A stretch of DNA of 64,000 nucleotides, taken from the NCBI GenBank assembly GCA_020634115.1, contig JACKCH010000021.1:34771-98770 (forward strand). The letters are read 5' to 3'. This stretch comes from Anaerolineaceae bacterium. GTDB taxonomy: Bacteria > Chloroflexota > Anaerolineae > Aggregatilineales > Phototrophicaceae. Within the stretch, counting starts at the first letter, position 1; the number at the start of each line of letters is the position of its first letter. Positions 26,972-36,067 of the stretch are shown here, in pieces. Position numbers and translations under genes: made by a program. Under the pieces are notes generated by a model. The model was not told the DNA's origin. It ran no database searches and worked only from the letters and a program-made list of their open reading frames with translations.

Positions 26972-27430
26972 CTACCGTTCATACTGCTGGCGTGCCTGGG
27001 TCGCCAGCTTGTCTACCCGTTCATTGTAGCGGTTCCCGGCGTGACCGCGCACCCATTTCCAGGTGATGTCATGGCGCTGGGTCGCTTCGTGCAGCCGCTG
27101 CCATAAATCCTGGTTGAGAACCGGCTTTTTGTTCGCCGTGCGCCAGCCGTTCTTCACCCAGTTCTTCAGCCAGGAGGTAATACCATTGCGGACATACTGG
27201 CTGTCAGTAAAAAACGTTACTGCGCACGATTCCTTGAGCGCCTCTAACGCTTCGCAGGCCGCTATCAGTTCCATACGGTTATTGGTGGTGGAAGGTGTGC
27301 CACCACTAAGGGCTTTTTCCGCCGTTTTCCCGTCCGCCTCGTAAATTAAAAGCGCCGCCCAACCGCCAGGGCCGTTCGGGTTGGGCTTCGCGCCGCCGTC
27401 TGTGTAAATAGTTACATGAGGTTTCGTCAT
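26972..27430 (-). CDS. rnhA: Ribonuclease HI
   Basis: 152 residues, usual length. Cleaves RNA in RNA-DNA hybrids, for example Okazaki primers and R-loops. All catalytic residues are visible: Asp in YTDGGA, Glu in NRMELIAA, Asp in FTDSQYV, Asp in RVDKLA, and the conserved His in GHAGNRYNE. It has the basic handle helix WLKNWVKNGWRTANKKPV of the E. coli type. ATG 27430 has AAGGAA upstream. It lies 22 bases before the aminotransferase start on the same strand. Confidence 0.95.
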   Translation of the reverse strand: MTKPHVTIYTDGGAKPNPNGPGGWAALLIYEADGKTAEKALSGGTPSTTNNRMELIAACEALEALKESCAVTFFTDSQYVRNGITSWLKNWVKNGWRTANKKPVLNQDLWQRLHEATQRHDITWKWVRGHAGNRYNERVDKLATQARQQYER

Positions 27431-27616
27431 GGGGTGTAATTATTCCTTAAAAAAGGCAGGCTGACAACCGGCGGCTCAGGATGTACGAGTTGCGGTGGCC
27501 TGGTCTGGTACGAGAAACCTTGTGCAAATCGGGGCTGGATATGCTATTATCGCTTTGGGACTTGGATAATTGCTAACCGTCGCAAGGTACGCTGCTGAAA
27601 GTCACGAGATGGCATA

Positions 27617-28273
27617 ATGACCCAGATTTTATTGATACGACATGCGGTGAATGATTTTGTAAAAACAGGTAAACTGGCCGGGTGGACGCCCGGTGTCCAT
27701 CTGAACGAAAACGGGCAGGCGCAGGCCGCCGCCCTGGGAAAACGACTGGCTGAAGCGCCCCTAGATCACCTTTATGCCAGCCCACTGGAACGCACAATGG
27801 AAACGGCGCAGGCGATTCAGACCCATCACCCTGACCTGACTATCCAACATCTTGACGGCATCGGTGAGGTACGTTATGGGGATTGGGAAGGCGAGAAGAT
27901 CAGCACCCTGGCGCAGCGCAAAATGTGGCAGGTGGTACAGGAATACCCCTCGCGGGCATACTTCCCGAATGGGGAAACCATGCGCGAGGTACAGGTACGG
28001 GCGGTGAATGCGGTGGAACATCTGGCAGAACGCCATCCCCGGCAGACAGTGGTCGTGGTTTCGCACGCCGATCTGATTAAAATGGTGCTGGCACACTTTC
28101 TGGGGATGCACCTGGATAATTTTCAGCGGATTGTGATTTCGCCCGCGTCGATCAGCGGTCTGATGCTGGGTTTTGGCCGCCCGTATGTGACGACCATGAA
28201 TGACATCGCACACGTCCTCGAGATGGAGCGTGAACAGAAAGCACAGGCGAAACAAGCTGCGTCAGAGGAATAA
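27617..28273 (+). CDS. Histidine phosphatase family protein (MSMEG_4193 type)
   Basis: 218-residue histidine phosphatase superfamily protein. The phosphohistidine motif is LLIRHAVND instead of the usual RHG(E/Q), which is a mark of the MSMEG_4193 subfamily. The second catalytic His is in VVSHADLIKMVLAH; Arg and Glu of the active site are in SPLERTMETA and GIGEVRYGDWEG. The C-terminal tail is charged (EREQKAQAKQ). It is first of a three-gene plus-strand cluster with the DUF3090 and SCO1664 proteins, an arrangement conserved in Actinobacteria and Chloroflexota. The substrate is unknown. Confidence 0.88.
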   Translation: MTQILLIRHAVNDFVKTGKLAGWTPGVHLNENGQAQAAALGKRLAEAPLDHLYASPLERTMETAQAIQTHHPDLTIQHLDGIGEVRYGDWEGEKISTLAQRKMWQVVQEYPSRAYFPNGETMREVQVRAVNAVEHLAERHPRQTVVVVSHADLIKMVLAHFLGMHLDNFQRIVISPASISGLMLGFGRPYVTTMNDIAHVLEMEREQKAQAKQAASEE

Positions 28274-28302
28274 CAGGCTTAACAGGGGCGATAAGGGAAA
28301 GC

Positions 28303-28812
28303 ATGGCAAACCAGGAAATAGAACTAAACCCGGTGGATTTCATCACCATTGGCACAATTGGGCCGAAAGGCCAGCGCGTTTTTCATTTGCAGGGCGGGCA
28401 GGGTAAGCACATTGTCTCGCTTACCATTGAAAAGGAACAGGCCTGGGCGCTGAGTGAAGCGATCCGTGAAATGCTGGAAGACCTGGATCAGCGCAAACCG
28501 CCCCCGGAAGGCGACCCGATTGAGGCCAGTCTGGATGACGTGGATATGGATCTGCGCGAACCGATTGAGCCGCTGTTCCGGGTCGCACAAATGGGGCTGG
28601 GCTACGATGAAGACCTTGACCGGATTGTGCTGGTCGCACAGGAGCTTGTCCCCCGCGACGAAGAAGAGAACGAAGCGCCAGACCCGTCGGTGGTACGGAT
28701 GTGGTGTGACCGCCAGCAGATGCGCAATTTGAGCGCCCACACGATGCAGGTTGTCCAAGCCGGGCGGGCTGACCCCCGGCAAAATGGTCGTCTGGTGTAT
28801 TATTGGACGTAG
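28303..28812 (+). CDS. DUF3090 family protein
   Basis: 169 residues matching DUF3090 from the start (ELNPVDFITIGTIGPKGQR, then FHLQGGQGKHIVSLTIEKEQ), with the FRVAQMGLGYDEDLD segment typical of the family. No catalytic motif is known; the family is always found beside histidine phosphatase and SCO1664 genes. AAGGGAAAGC sits in front of ATG 28303. It begins 29 bases after the phosphatase and ends 20 bases before the kinase-like gene. Confidence 0.88.
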   Translation: MANQEIELNPVDFITIGTIGPKGQRVFHLQGGQGKHIVSLTIEKEQAWALSEAIREMLEDLDQRKPPPEGDPIEASLDDVDMDLREPIEPLFRVAQMGLGYDEDLDRIVLVAQELVPRDEEENEAPDPSVVRMWCDRQQMRNLSAHTMQVVQAGRADPRQNGRLVYYWT

Positions 28813-28832
28813 GGTAAAAGTCAGAGGTGGCA

Positions 28833-29606
28833 ATGCACATGGAACAACCACCGGAAGGCGATCAGCAGCCCCAACGGACAGCGATGACGGTTGAGCAAAT
28901 ACTGGACATCCTGCAAGCGGGTGTCTTTGAAACCGAACACGGTCTGATGCGCTGGAGTTCAAATTACACGTTTCTGGTTTCCTTGAAGCATGACGATTTG
29001 ACCCTTTCCGCCGTCTACAAACCGCAGAAGGGTGAGCGCCAATTATGGGATTTTGAACACGGGACACTCTGCCGCCGCGAAATGGCCTCCTATCTCACCT
29101 CTCAGGAATTGGGCTGGTTGCTTGTCCCGCCGACAGCGCTGCGCATCGGCCCGCGCGGATTAGGGTCGGTGCAGGTCTACATTGACCATGACCCGGAACA
29201 GAATTATTTCACGTTTGACGAGAACATGACTGGCGAATTGATGCGCCTGGCTGCATTCGATGTCCTGATCAATAATGCGGATCGCAAGGGCGGTCACTGC
29301 CTGCTGGACGATCAGGATCGCCTGTGGGGAATCGATCACGGCATCACTTTCCACGAACAGAACAAGCTGCGCACCGTGATCTGGGATTTTGCTGGGTCGC
29401 CCGTGCCAGAGGCGTTTTTGGCCGATATTGAACGGCTCTGCGGCGTCCTGGATGACCCGGAAAGCAGTTATACACAGGAACTCAAGAAGTTATTGAGCGC
29501 CGCTGAAATCATGGCCTTCCAGAAGCGCATACGCCTGCTGCTGGATACCCGGGAGTACCCTCAACCGCTGTCCTCTGGCCCGAATTACCCCTGGCCGCCG
29601 GTATAG
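28833..29606 (+). CDS. SCO1664 family kinase-like protein
   Basis: 257 residues, third gene of the triad. The fold is distantly related to phosphatidylinositol 3/4-kinases: Lys in AVYKPQKGE, Glu in RREMAS, catalytic-loop-like DVLINNADRKGGH and the metal-binding Asp in LWGIDHGITFHE. These support an ATP-binding kinase-like protein, substrate unknown. ATG 28833 with AGAGGTGG is preferred; GTG 28827 and ATG 28839 are alternatives. The cluster suggests joint action of a phosphatase and a kinase-like protein. Confidence 0.87.
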   Translation: MHMEQPPEGDQQPQRTAMTVEQILDILQAGVFETEHGLMRWSSNYTFLVSLKHDDLTLSAVYKPQKGERQLWDFEHGTLCRREMASYLTSQELGWLLVPPTALRIGPRGLGSVQVYIDHDPEQNYFTFDENMTGELMRLAAFDVLINNADRKGGHCLLDDQDRLWGIDHGITFHEQNKLRTVIWDFAGSPVPEAFLADIERLCGVLDDPESSYTQELKKLLSAAEIMAFQKRIRLLLDTREYPQPLSSGPNYPWPPV

Positions 29607-29640
29607 GTCGGGATAAAAACGCCCCGTCAAAGAGCGGCGG

Positions 29641-29781
29641 TTAGGAAAAGATAGCCGGTTATCTGGTTGCTTGTTAGCCTGAAAAGCTAAGATGCTAAAA
29701 AGCTAAAGGGCTAATTCGCTAACATGCTGACCCGCCATCGGCCATAAAAGTATCATGACCTTATTTCACATAGAGCGTCTG
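29641..29781 (+). repeat. MITE-like element, copy 1 (left end missing)
   Basis: Shares GGAAAAGATAGCC, iterated GCTAA/AAGCTAA units and the right end TTATTTCACATAGAGCGTCTG (29761-29781) with the copies at 32793 and 45551. No left terminal inverted repeat is seen. It fills the gap before the aldo/keto reductase gene. Confidence 0.6.
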
Positions 29782-29809
29782 TATTAATCCTGAAGGTTAA
29801 GGAGGGACG

Positions 29810-30802
29810 ATGCACTACCGTTCAATGGGCAAGACCGGACTCAAGGTGAGTGAACTCTGCCTGGGCGCGATGACGTTTGGGCGCGAATCCACCGAAGAAA
29901 TCAGCGTCGCCATGCTGAACCGTTTTGTGGAGGCGGGCGGCAATTTTATAGATACGGCGGACGTGTATTCACAGGGTATTTCGGAGGAAATTCTGGGGCG
30001 CTGGCTGCCGGGGCAGCGGCGCGATGACCTGGTGATTGCCACTAAAGTGCGCTTCCCGATGGGCGATAGGCCCAACGATGTTGGATTGAGTCGCAAACAC
30101 ATTCTGGCAGGGGTGGAAGCCAGTCTGCGGCGGCTGAATACCGATTATATTGATCTGTATCAGGTTCACATGTGGGATCGCAGCACGCCGCTTGAAGAAA
30201 CCCTCAACACGCTGGACGGCTTAGTCCGCAGCGGCAAGGTGCGCTATATTGGGGCGAGCAACTTCACCGGCTGGCAACTTCAAAAGGCGATTGACCTCAG
30301 CAAACAGATGGGCTGGGAATCCTTCACCTGCCTGCAACCATTGTATAACCTGCTGGATCGTGAGCTGGAATGGGAACTGGTTCCGGTATGTCTGAATGAG
30401 GGCGTGGGGATTATCCCCTGGAGTCCGCTGCGCGGGGGTTGGCTGAGTGGCAAGTATCGCCGGGGCATGACCGGGCCGGGGGCCGATACGCGCATCAAGA
30501 AAGCGGAGGAAATGGGCTGGAGTGAGTCGTGGAACCGGTACAACAACGAACATACCTGGACAGTGGTTGATACCCTGCTGGCTGTCGCGGAAGAAACCAG
30601 CAAATCGGCGGCGCAGGTGGCGCTAAACTGGGTGTTACAGCGTCCCGGCGTGACCGCGCCTATCGTCGGCGCGCGCACAATGGCGCAGTTTGAGGATAAC
30701 CTGGGTGCAGCCGGTTGGTCATTAACGTCTGACCAGCTTGAACGGCTGAATACCGCCAGCGACCAGCACCTGCCGTACCCGTATGAGCTTCAACGCGAAT
30801 AA
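29810..30802 (+). CDS. Aldo/keto reductase
   Basis: 330-residue NADPH-dependent oxidoreductase of the (beta/alpha)8 aldo/keto reductase family, YajO/YghZ/AKR-like. The catalytic tetrad is present: Asp and Tyr in DTADVYSQG, Lys in ATKVRF and His in YQVHMWD. The cofactor region is NWVLQRPGVTAPIVGAR. ATG 29810 follows TTAAGGAGGGACG. The gene is monocistronic and preceded by a MITE-like element. A decayed relative lies at 12768-13378. The carbonyl substrate is unknown. Confidence 0.92.
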   Translation: MHYRSMGKTGLKVSELCLGAMTFGRESTEEISVAMLNRFVEAGGNFIDTADVYSQGISEEILGRWLPGQRRDDLVIATKVRFPMGDRPNDVGLSRKHILAGVEASLRRLNTDYIDLYQVHMWDRSTPLEETLNTLDGLVRSGKVRYIGASNFTGWQLQKAIDLSKQMGWESFTCLQPLYNLLDRELEWELVPVCLNEGVGIIPWSPLRGGWLSGKYRRGMTGPGADTRIKKAEEMGWSESWNRYNNEHTWTVVDTLLAVAEETSKSAAQVALNWVLQRPGVTAPIVGARTMAQFEDNLGAAGWSLTSDQLERLNTASDQHLPYPYELQRE

Positions 30803-30931
30803 TTGTTTGTCAGACCATATCTTCCCGGTTTGCCCTGCGTCGCTACAGCCGGGGCGCTCCATTTGGCAAAGTGATGATTGCATTGACAAGGGGTTAAGTG
30901 TACTTGAAATTTAAGCGTACTGAGGTGCGTG

Positions 30932-31771
30932 ATGAGCGACAATGACCTTGTCCCTGCATTTGATGGAGATCGAATCCGGCGTATTTGGAACGAGGAGGAA
31001 TGGTATTATTCTGTCATTGATGTTGTGACGGAGTTATTGGACGCTGATAAGAAAGCTGCTCAAAATTACTATCATGTCCTCAAAGGACGCCTCAAAAAGG
31101 AAGGGAATGAGTCTCTTATAAATTGTAAGAAACTCAAACTCGTTGCTTCTGATGGCAAGCGCTACCTCACGGATGTCATGAATACAGAACAGGTATTGCG
31201 CCTGATTCAATCCATCCCATCACCTAAGGCGGAGCCACTCAAATTATGGCTGGCACAGGTGGGTGCACAGCGTCTTGAAGAAACAGAAGACCCTGAGTTG
31301 GGATTATTTCGATCTCTTGACCGAACCATTGAAGAATATCGCCGTTTAGGTAAGCCGGATAGCTGGATTACGTTACGTGTCGAGGGCATTGTCACTCGTA
31401 AACGATTTGTTGCGGCTTTGAAAAATGCAGTGATTGATGAGTTGCCAAGCATGTACGCTCAATCTACTGAGCGGTTATATAAAGGATTATGGGAACGGAC
31501 AACCGCGCAACTTCGAGAACAACTGGAAATCACGCCGAAACAGAATCCCCGCGATCATTTTGGGAAATACGCACTGATTTATACTCGGATGGCTGAAGAA
31601 CTATCAACAGACCGCCTGAACACCGCCGAAACTGTTACGCTCCGTGCGGCGATGGATATTGTGTGGGAAGCGGCGAAATTGTTCCATAAGCAGGCCAAGG
31701 AGTTAGCTGAGGCGATTGGCTATGACCTTGTTACAGAAAAAGCGCTACTGCCGAAAAAAACAAAACGATAG
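30932..31771 (+). CDS. Bro-N domain protein (phage antirepressor-like)
   Basis: 279 residues. The N-terminal ~110 residues match the Bro-N domain of phage antirepressors and baculovirus Bro proteins (RIRRIWNEEEWYYSVIDVV, LKLVASDGKRYLTDVM, LRLIQSIPSPKAEPLKLWLA). The C-terminal half is helical and charged, as in stand-alone bacterial Bro-N proteins. It is AT-richer than neighbours and flanked by no other phage gene, so it looks like a solitary acquired gene. GAGGTG precedes ATG 30932. A DNA-binding regulatory role is likely for the domain; its target is unknown. Confidence 0.85.
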   Translation: MSDNDLVPAFDGDRIRRIWNEEEWYYSVIDVVTELLDADKKAAQNYYHVLKGRLKKEGNESLINCKKLKLVASDGKRYLTDVMNTEQVLRLIQSIPSPKAEPLKLWLAQVGAQRLEETEDPELGLFRSLDRTIEEYRRLGKPDSWITLRVEGIVTRKRFVAALKNAVIDELPSMYAQSTERLYKGLWERTTAQLREQLEITPKQNPRDHFGKYALIYTRMAEELSTDRLNTAETVTLRAAMDIVWEAAKLFHKQAKELAEAIGYDLVTEKALLPKKTKR

Positions 31772-31783
31772 GGAATCAGGTCA

Positions 31784-32713
31784 TTAGGCTATGTCTTCCC
31801 GGTTTGCCCCATGCCGCAGGCGAGCCAGCAGCGCCGCACCCAGTACCGGGGAATAGAGCGGGCGTGGATGGTCGGTTAAGCCGAGCCGGGTACACAGCCG
31901 CTCGCTCAGGGGATTCGGGGTTTGCAGCAGTCCCCCGGCAAAGGCAATCTTCGGCGCGGTCAGGTGCAGCCTGTCGCAAAGTGTCCGGCTTAACAAAGCC
32001 AGTTCGTCCGCCGCCGTGTCCAGAATCGAGCGAGCAACCTCGTCCCCGACTGCTGCCCGGTCTAACACCAGTGGCGCGAGTCCCGCGACCACCGCCGCCT
32101 GTCCCGACTGCCGACCATACAACCAGGGAATCAAATCAATCGGTGAACGCAGTCCCAGGGTGGATAAAATCGCTGCCGTCAACACAGTAGATTGTGACCG
32201 GCCATCATCGGCACGGCTAACAGCCCGGAGTGCCTCACGCCCAATCCAAAAGCCGCTGCCCTCGTCCCCGATGAGATACCCCCACCCACCAATTTGAAGA
32301 TAATCCCCGGAATCGCTGACGCCGCACCCCACGCTCCCCGTCCCGGCCAGGATCAACACACCACTGCGGCTGCCATGCGCGCCCACCAGCGCGATTTCAA
32401 TATCGGAACTGAGAACAGCTTGGGACTGGGGCAGAACACCCCTGAGCGTGGTTTGCAGCCATGCCGAAGAGTGTGCAGCAGCAGCACCAGCCACGCCGAT
32501 ACCGACAGCAGAAATGACCTCTGCGCTCAGTCCCCCGGCGGAAAGTGTCCGCATGATGGCGGATTGAATGCGGCGAGCCGCTTCGTCATGACCGACCACA
32601 CCCGGGTTAGCACTGTCCCCCGTACTTTCCGCGCAGATTCGCAGATCAGCATCTACGATCACGACTCGCAGGCTGCTGCCTCCGCCATCAATTCCGACAT
32701 AATAATTCGTCAT
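31784..32713 (-). CDS. BadF/BadG-type N-acetyl amino sugar kinase
   Basis: 309-residue member of the BadF/BadG/BcrA/BcrD ATPase fold, the group that contains N-acetylglucosamine kinases and, as I recall, the MurNAc/GlcNAc kinase MurK of Clostridium. Phosphate 1 motif GIDGGGSSLR at the N-terminus, AGTGSVGCG for phosphate 2, GWGYLIGDEGSGFWIG, and an adenosine motif AFAGGLLQTPNPLSERL. CGGAG precedes ATG 32713. It diverges from the ABC importer, and together with the downstream hexosaminidase and muramidase this points to phosphorylation of GlcNAc or MurNAc released from muropeptides. Acyl-CoA reductase activators share the fold but bind Fe-S clusters, whose Cys pattern is absent. Confidence 0.85.
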   Translation of the reverse strand: MTNYYVGIDGGGSSLRVVIVDADLRICAESTGDSANPGVVGHDEAARRIQSAIMRTLSAGGLSAEVISAVGIGVAGAAAAHSSAWLQTTLRGVLPQSQAVLSSDIEIALVGAHGSRSGVLILAGTGSVGCGVSDSGDYLQIGGWGYLIGDEGSGFWIGREALRAVSRADDGRSQSTVLTAAILSTLGLRSPIDLIPWLYGRQSGQAAVVAGLAPLVLDRAAVGDEVARSILDTAADELALLSRTLCDRLHLTAPKIAFAGGLLQTPNPLSERLCTRLGLTDHPRPLYSPVLGAALLARLRHGANREDIA

Positions 32714-32792
32714 GGTCGCTCCGCATCAGCGGTGTAGGGGAATGCGTTCTTTAAGACGCCTCGGAAAAAGACCTAGCTATAACTGATTTTTT

Positions 32793-32976
32793 CAGACGTT
32801 CTATGTGAAATGAAAATGCGATATTTTCCAAGCCGCTGGCTGCTGGCCTTTAGCTTTTAGCTGGTTAGGCTATCAAGCTATCTTTTCCTGACTGCTGACG
32901 GCTGAAAGCTGACCACTGGCGACTCGCCCCCTTTGTCGAGGGACTCGATCCCGATTCATATCACATAAAGCACATT
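32793..32976 (-). repeat. MITE-like element, copy 2
   Basis: About 180 bp between imperfect terminal inverted repeats: CAGACGTTCTATGTGAAATGA at the left and TTCATATCACATAAAGCACATT at the right. The interior (minus strand) holds GTCAGGAAAAGATAGC and GCTAAAAGCTAA units shared with 29641 and 45551. It separates the divergent kinase and importer genes and so may affect both promoters. Confidence 0.65.
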
Positions 32977-33094
32977 AAAAAACTTGCATCTATCGACCCA
33001 GGGCGTTACACTTACTGCGGGTGGACTATACCACACTATTCCAGAGTATGCTATGTATTACAATGCCATCAGTTCTATATATGAGGAGTCACAT

Positions 33095-34849
33095 ATGAAA
33101 CGCCTTCTTTTGGTCTTTGGTTTATTACTGCTCACCATCGGGGTCGTAGTCGTTCCCGTTGCCGCGCAGGATGGCCCATCAGGGACATGGCTAGGCACAT
33201 GGCCGTATACCGCGCCTGGCACCCACGACCTCAGCAACTGGTCAGCCAATGGTCTCGAAGCGAATCTCGGTTCCCCCGTCTACCGTCCGCTGGTTCTTCT
33301 CCAACCCGCGTTCTATATGTGGTCAACGGGCGAATATGTCGGCATTCTGGCTGAATCCTTCGGCTTTACCGACGACTTCAGCGCTTATGAATACACCATC
33401 AAAGAAGGTGCGCTGTGGAGCAACGGCGACCCGATCACATCGGAAGATGTAGTGGATACCTTCGCCATCGGGCGCATCATGGGGTGGAGCGACTTCACCT
33501 ATATTGATACGGTCACGGCGGTAGATGAACGCACCGTCCGTTTCGACTTCCTTGAAGGCAAGGCCTCCAAAGTTGCGGAACGTCTGATTCTGAAGGACTA
33601 CATTGTCCCGCGCGCGACCTATGGTGATCTCGCGGCACAGGCGCTGCAGCTCGTTGCCGATGGCAAGACCGCTGATGACCAGGAATGGAAAGATCTGGCG
33701 ACAGCAATCTCCGAATTCCATCCTGACACCCTGATTGTGAGCGGCCCGTACACCTATTCGCTGGATGACGTGGGCGAAGCCTTCATGACTCTCCACTGGC
33801 AGCCCAACAGCCTGTATTCCGACAGCGTCCAATTCGGCGAAATCAAACTGTGGGCAGGCGAAACCGAAGTTTCGACACCGCTGGTTCTGAGCGGCGAACT
33901 CGCGTTTTCGACCAACGTGTTCCCCCCGGCGACCATCCAGTCCTTCGCGGATGCGGGCCTGCGTCTGGTGACGGTCCCGCTCGGCTACGGCCCGGCACTC
34001 CTGTTCAACTTTGATGTAGACGCCTTCCAGAACAAGCTGGTACGCCAGGCGATGGCATATGCGATCAACCGCGAACAAAGCGCGCTGCTGACAAATGGTC
34101 TGGGTGCAAGCGCAACACGCTACATGTCTGGCATTCTGGATGCACTCACGCCGGTACTGCTCAGTGCCGACGGTGTGGCCGCCCTTAACCCGTATGAATA
34201 CAACCTCGATACTGCTGCCTCCCTGATGGAGCAGGCTGGTTATACCCGCAATGCCGATGGCAAGTGGGTGGATGCCAATGGCGCGACTCTGAGCTTCGAG
34301 TACACCTTCCCGGCGGACTTCGCCGACTTCAGTGCTGCGGCTCGTGACGCCGTCTCCCAGTTGAATGACTTCGGCTTCGACATCACCGAACGGGCGCTCC
34401 CCTGGCAGCAGGCCGCCCAGGCCAACCGTGAAGGCGACTTCCAACTGTCGGTCTGGAGCTGGGGTTCGGGTTCACCCTTTGCTTACAACAACCTCAACAA
34501 CCCCACCCGCCGCTGGACACGCCCCGTCCTCGCGGAAGATCAACCCGGCACCGGCCTGGGCCTCCAGATGCAGTACAACGGCCAGGACATTGACCTGAAC
34601 GACCTGATTCTCAATGTGAGCGCAGGGTTGGATAACGCGCAGTTACAGGCACAGGCGGACTACGTTTCGTCCATCATCAATGACGAAATGTTCTTCATCC
34701 CGCTGAACGAAGAACTGAGCGTCGAACCGGTCAATGAAAACCTGATTGGTGGCGTCCCTGCCGCGGGCGACCCCATCTTTGACAACCCGGCGAACGAAAC
34801 CTGGGTCACTTACCTGCTGCTGACGGGCGTGCTGCATCCCGCCAACTAA
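33095..34849 (+). CDS. Oligopeptide-type ABC substrate-binding protein
   Basis: 584-residue solute-binding protein of family 5 (DppA/OppA). The signal peptide is LLLVFGLLLLTIGVVVVP with cleavage after VAA before QDG; no lipobox Cys, so it is not a typical lipoprotein. Family features are YTIKEGALWSNGDPITSEDVV, LLFNFDVDAFQNKLVRQAMAYAINR and the ligand-cage region. GAGGAG lies six bases before ATG 33095; an open frame back to 32984 is not needed. It is the first gene of an importer operon. The context suggests muropeptides or cell-wall peptides, although the family binds many peptides and sugars. Confidence 0.92.
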   Translation: MKRLLLVFGLLLLTIGVVVVPVAAQDGPSGTWLGTWPYTAPGTHDLSNWSANGLEANLGSPVYRPLVLLQPAFYMWSTGEYVGILAESFGFTDDFSAYEYTIKEGALWSNGDPITSEDVVDTFAIGRIMGWSDFTYIDTVTAVDERTVRFDFLEGKASKVAERLILKDYIVPRATYGDLAAQALQLVADGKTADDQEWKDLATAISEFHPDTLIVSGPYTYSLDDVGEAFMTLHWQPNSLYSDSVQFGEIKLWAGETEVSTPLVLSGELAFSTNVFPPATIQSFADAGLRLVTVPLGYGPALLFNFDVDAFQNKLVRQAMAYAINREQSALLTNGLGASATRYMSGILDALTPVLLSADGVAALNPYEYNLDTAASLMEQAGYTRNADGKWVDANGATLSFEYTFPADFADFSAAARDAVSQLNDFGFDITERALPWQQAAQANREGDFQLSVWSWGSGSPFAYNNLNNPTRRWTRPVLAEDQPGTGLGLQMQYNGQDIDLNDLILNVSAGLDNAQLQAQADYVSSIINDEMFFIPLNEELSVEPVNENLIGGVPAAGDPIFDNPANETWVTYLLLTGVLHPAN

Positions 34850-34878
34850 ATTAACACCTTTTAGCTGACTGCGGTCAG

Positions 34879-34918
34879 TACCCCCTCTCTGTTGTGATGG
34901 AGAGGGGGTAGGTTTTGT
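34879..34918 (+). terminator. Hairpin between binding protein and permease
   Basis: TACCCCCTCTC (34879-34889) pairs with GAGAGGGGGTA (34900-34910), then GGTTTTGTT. It belongs to the CCCCTCTC repeat family and could act as a partial terminator giving more binding protein than permease. Confidence 0.6.
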
Positions 34919-34954
34919 TATCAATAGATTGAAGAGATTTACGAGGATTTTTGA

Positions 34955-36067
34955 ATGACCACGATTCCCGCTGTGTCGAACCCATCATCCTCCGCACCCA
35001 GCGGTGAGCCTGCCCAATCACCGTCCCTGTGGGCGCGGTTGCGGCGCATCCGGCGCAGCTATCTGTTTCGGGTGGTCATGCAAGGACTGCTCACGATTTG
35101 GGCAGTGACCACACTGACTTTCTTTATGATCCGGCAGATGCCGGGCAATCCGCTGGATACCAAAGTTGAGGAATTCGTGACACGGCGCGGGCTGACCTAT
35201 GAGGAGGCCTACCGTGCCGCCGCCAGCCTCTTTAGTTTTGACCCGGATAAACCACTTATTCTGCAATACTTTGATTATCTTGGCGATCTGACGCACGGCG
35301 ACCTGGGCATGTCCATCACCAAGGCGGGCGTCACTGTCACCAGCATTATCCTGCATTATCTCCCCTGGACGCTGTTCTGTATTGGCTCGGCGCTGGTGAT
35401 TAGTTTTACGTTGGGCATTGTGCTGGGACTGGCGATCGGGTATTGGCGCGGGGGCCTGCTGGATAACATCCTCACCGGGTTTGCCTCGATTATCTCCGGT
35501 ATTCCCGACTATATCATCGCCCTGCTGATTATCCTGGTGTTCGGCGTGCAGCTCCAATGGTTCAAAATCGGGCAGGTGCGCGGCGGGGTGGATCCCACCA
35601 TCCCGGCGGGTTTTAATGCCCCCTATCTTCTGAGTATTTTACAGTACGCCTTCCTGCCCATCCTCATCTATGTCCTGTCATCGGTTGGCTCGTGGATTCT
35701 GGCGATGAAATCCAGCACCCTGAGCGCCCTGGGTGAAGACTATATTATGGTGGCGCAGGCCCGCGGGCTTTCGCAGCGGCGCATCCTCACCGGGTATGTC
35801 GGGCGGAATGCCATGCTGCCTCTGATTACCCGGCTGGCGATCAGTGTCGGGTTTGTGGTGGGCGGCAGTATCATCATTGAGCAGATGTTCCAGTATCCCG
35901 GCCTGGGGAATAACCTCTATGTTGCCATCAGCGAGCGGGACTACACCACCATGCAGGGGATTTTCCTGGTGATTACCAGCGCTGTTGTCTTCTCCAACAT
36001 TTTCGCTGACCTGGCAATCGGCTGGCTTGACCCCCGTGTACGCCTCGACAAAAAGGAAAACCCATGA
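34955..36067 (+). CDS. ABC permease, DppB type
   Basis: 370-residue inner-membrane subunit of a peptide/nickel ABC importer. The first membrane helix (VVMQGLLTIWAVTTLTFFMIRQ) and the N-terminal periplasmic loop are typical of DppB. The EAA-like coupling motif is EDYIMVAQARGLSQRRIL. The C-terminal segment is GSIIIEQMFQYPGLGNNLY. CGAGGAT precedes the ATG. The stop overlaps the next permease start by ATGA. Confidence 0.93.
   Translation: MTTIPAVSNPSSSAPSGEPAQSPSLWARLRRIRRSYLFRVVMQGLLTIWAVTTLTFFMIRQMPGNPLDTKVEEFVTRRGLTYEEAYRAAASLFSFDPDKPLILQYFDYLGDLTHGDLGMSITKAGVTVTSIILHYLPWTLFCIGSALVISFTLGIVLGLAIGYWRGGLLDNILTGFASIISGIPDYIIALLIILVFGVQLQWFKIGQVRGGVDPTIPAGFNAPYLLSILQYAFLPILIYVLSSVGSWILAMKSSTLSALGEDYIMVAQARGLSQRRILTGYVGRNAMLPLITRLAISVGFVVGGSIIIEQMFQYPGLGNNLYVAISERDYTTMQGIFLVITSAVVFSNIFADLAIGWLDPRVRLDKKENP

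Noticed and set aside
29680..29730. GCTAA iterations as a possible CRISPR or regulatory array
   Set aside because: Units are short and irregular and recur inside the three MITE-like elements.
32984..33094. In-frame extension of the binding-protein gene upstream of 33095
   Set aside because: It would bury the signal peptide; GAGGAG and ATG 33095 give a normal exported protein.
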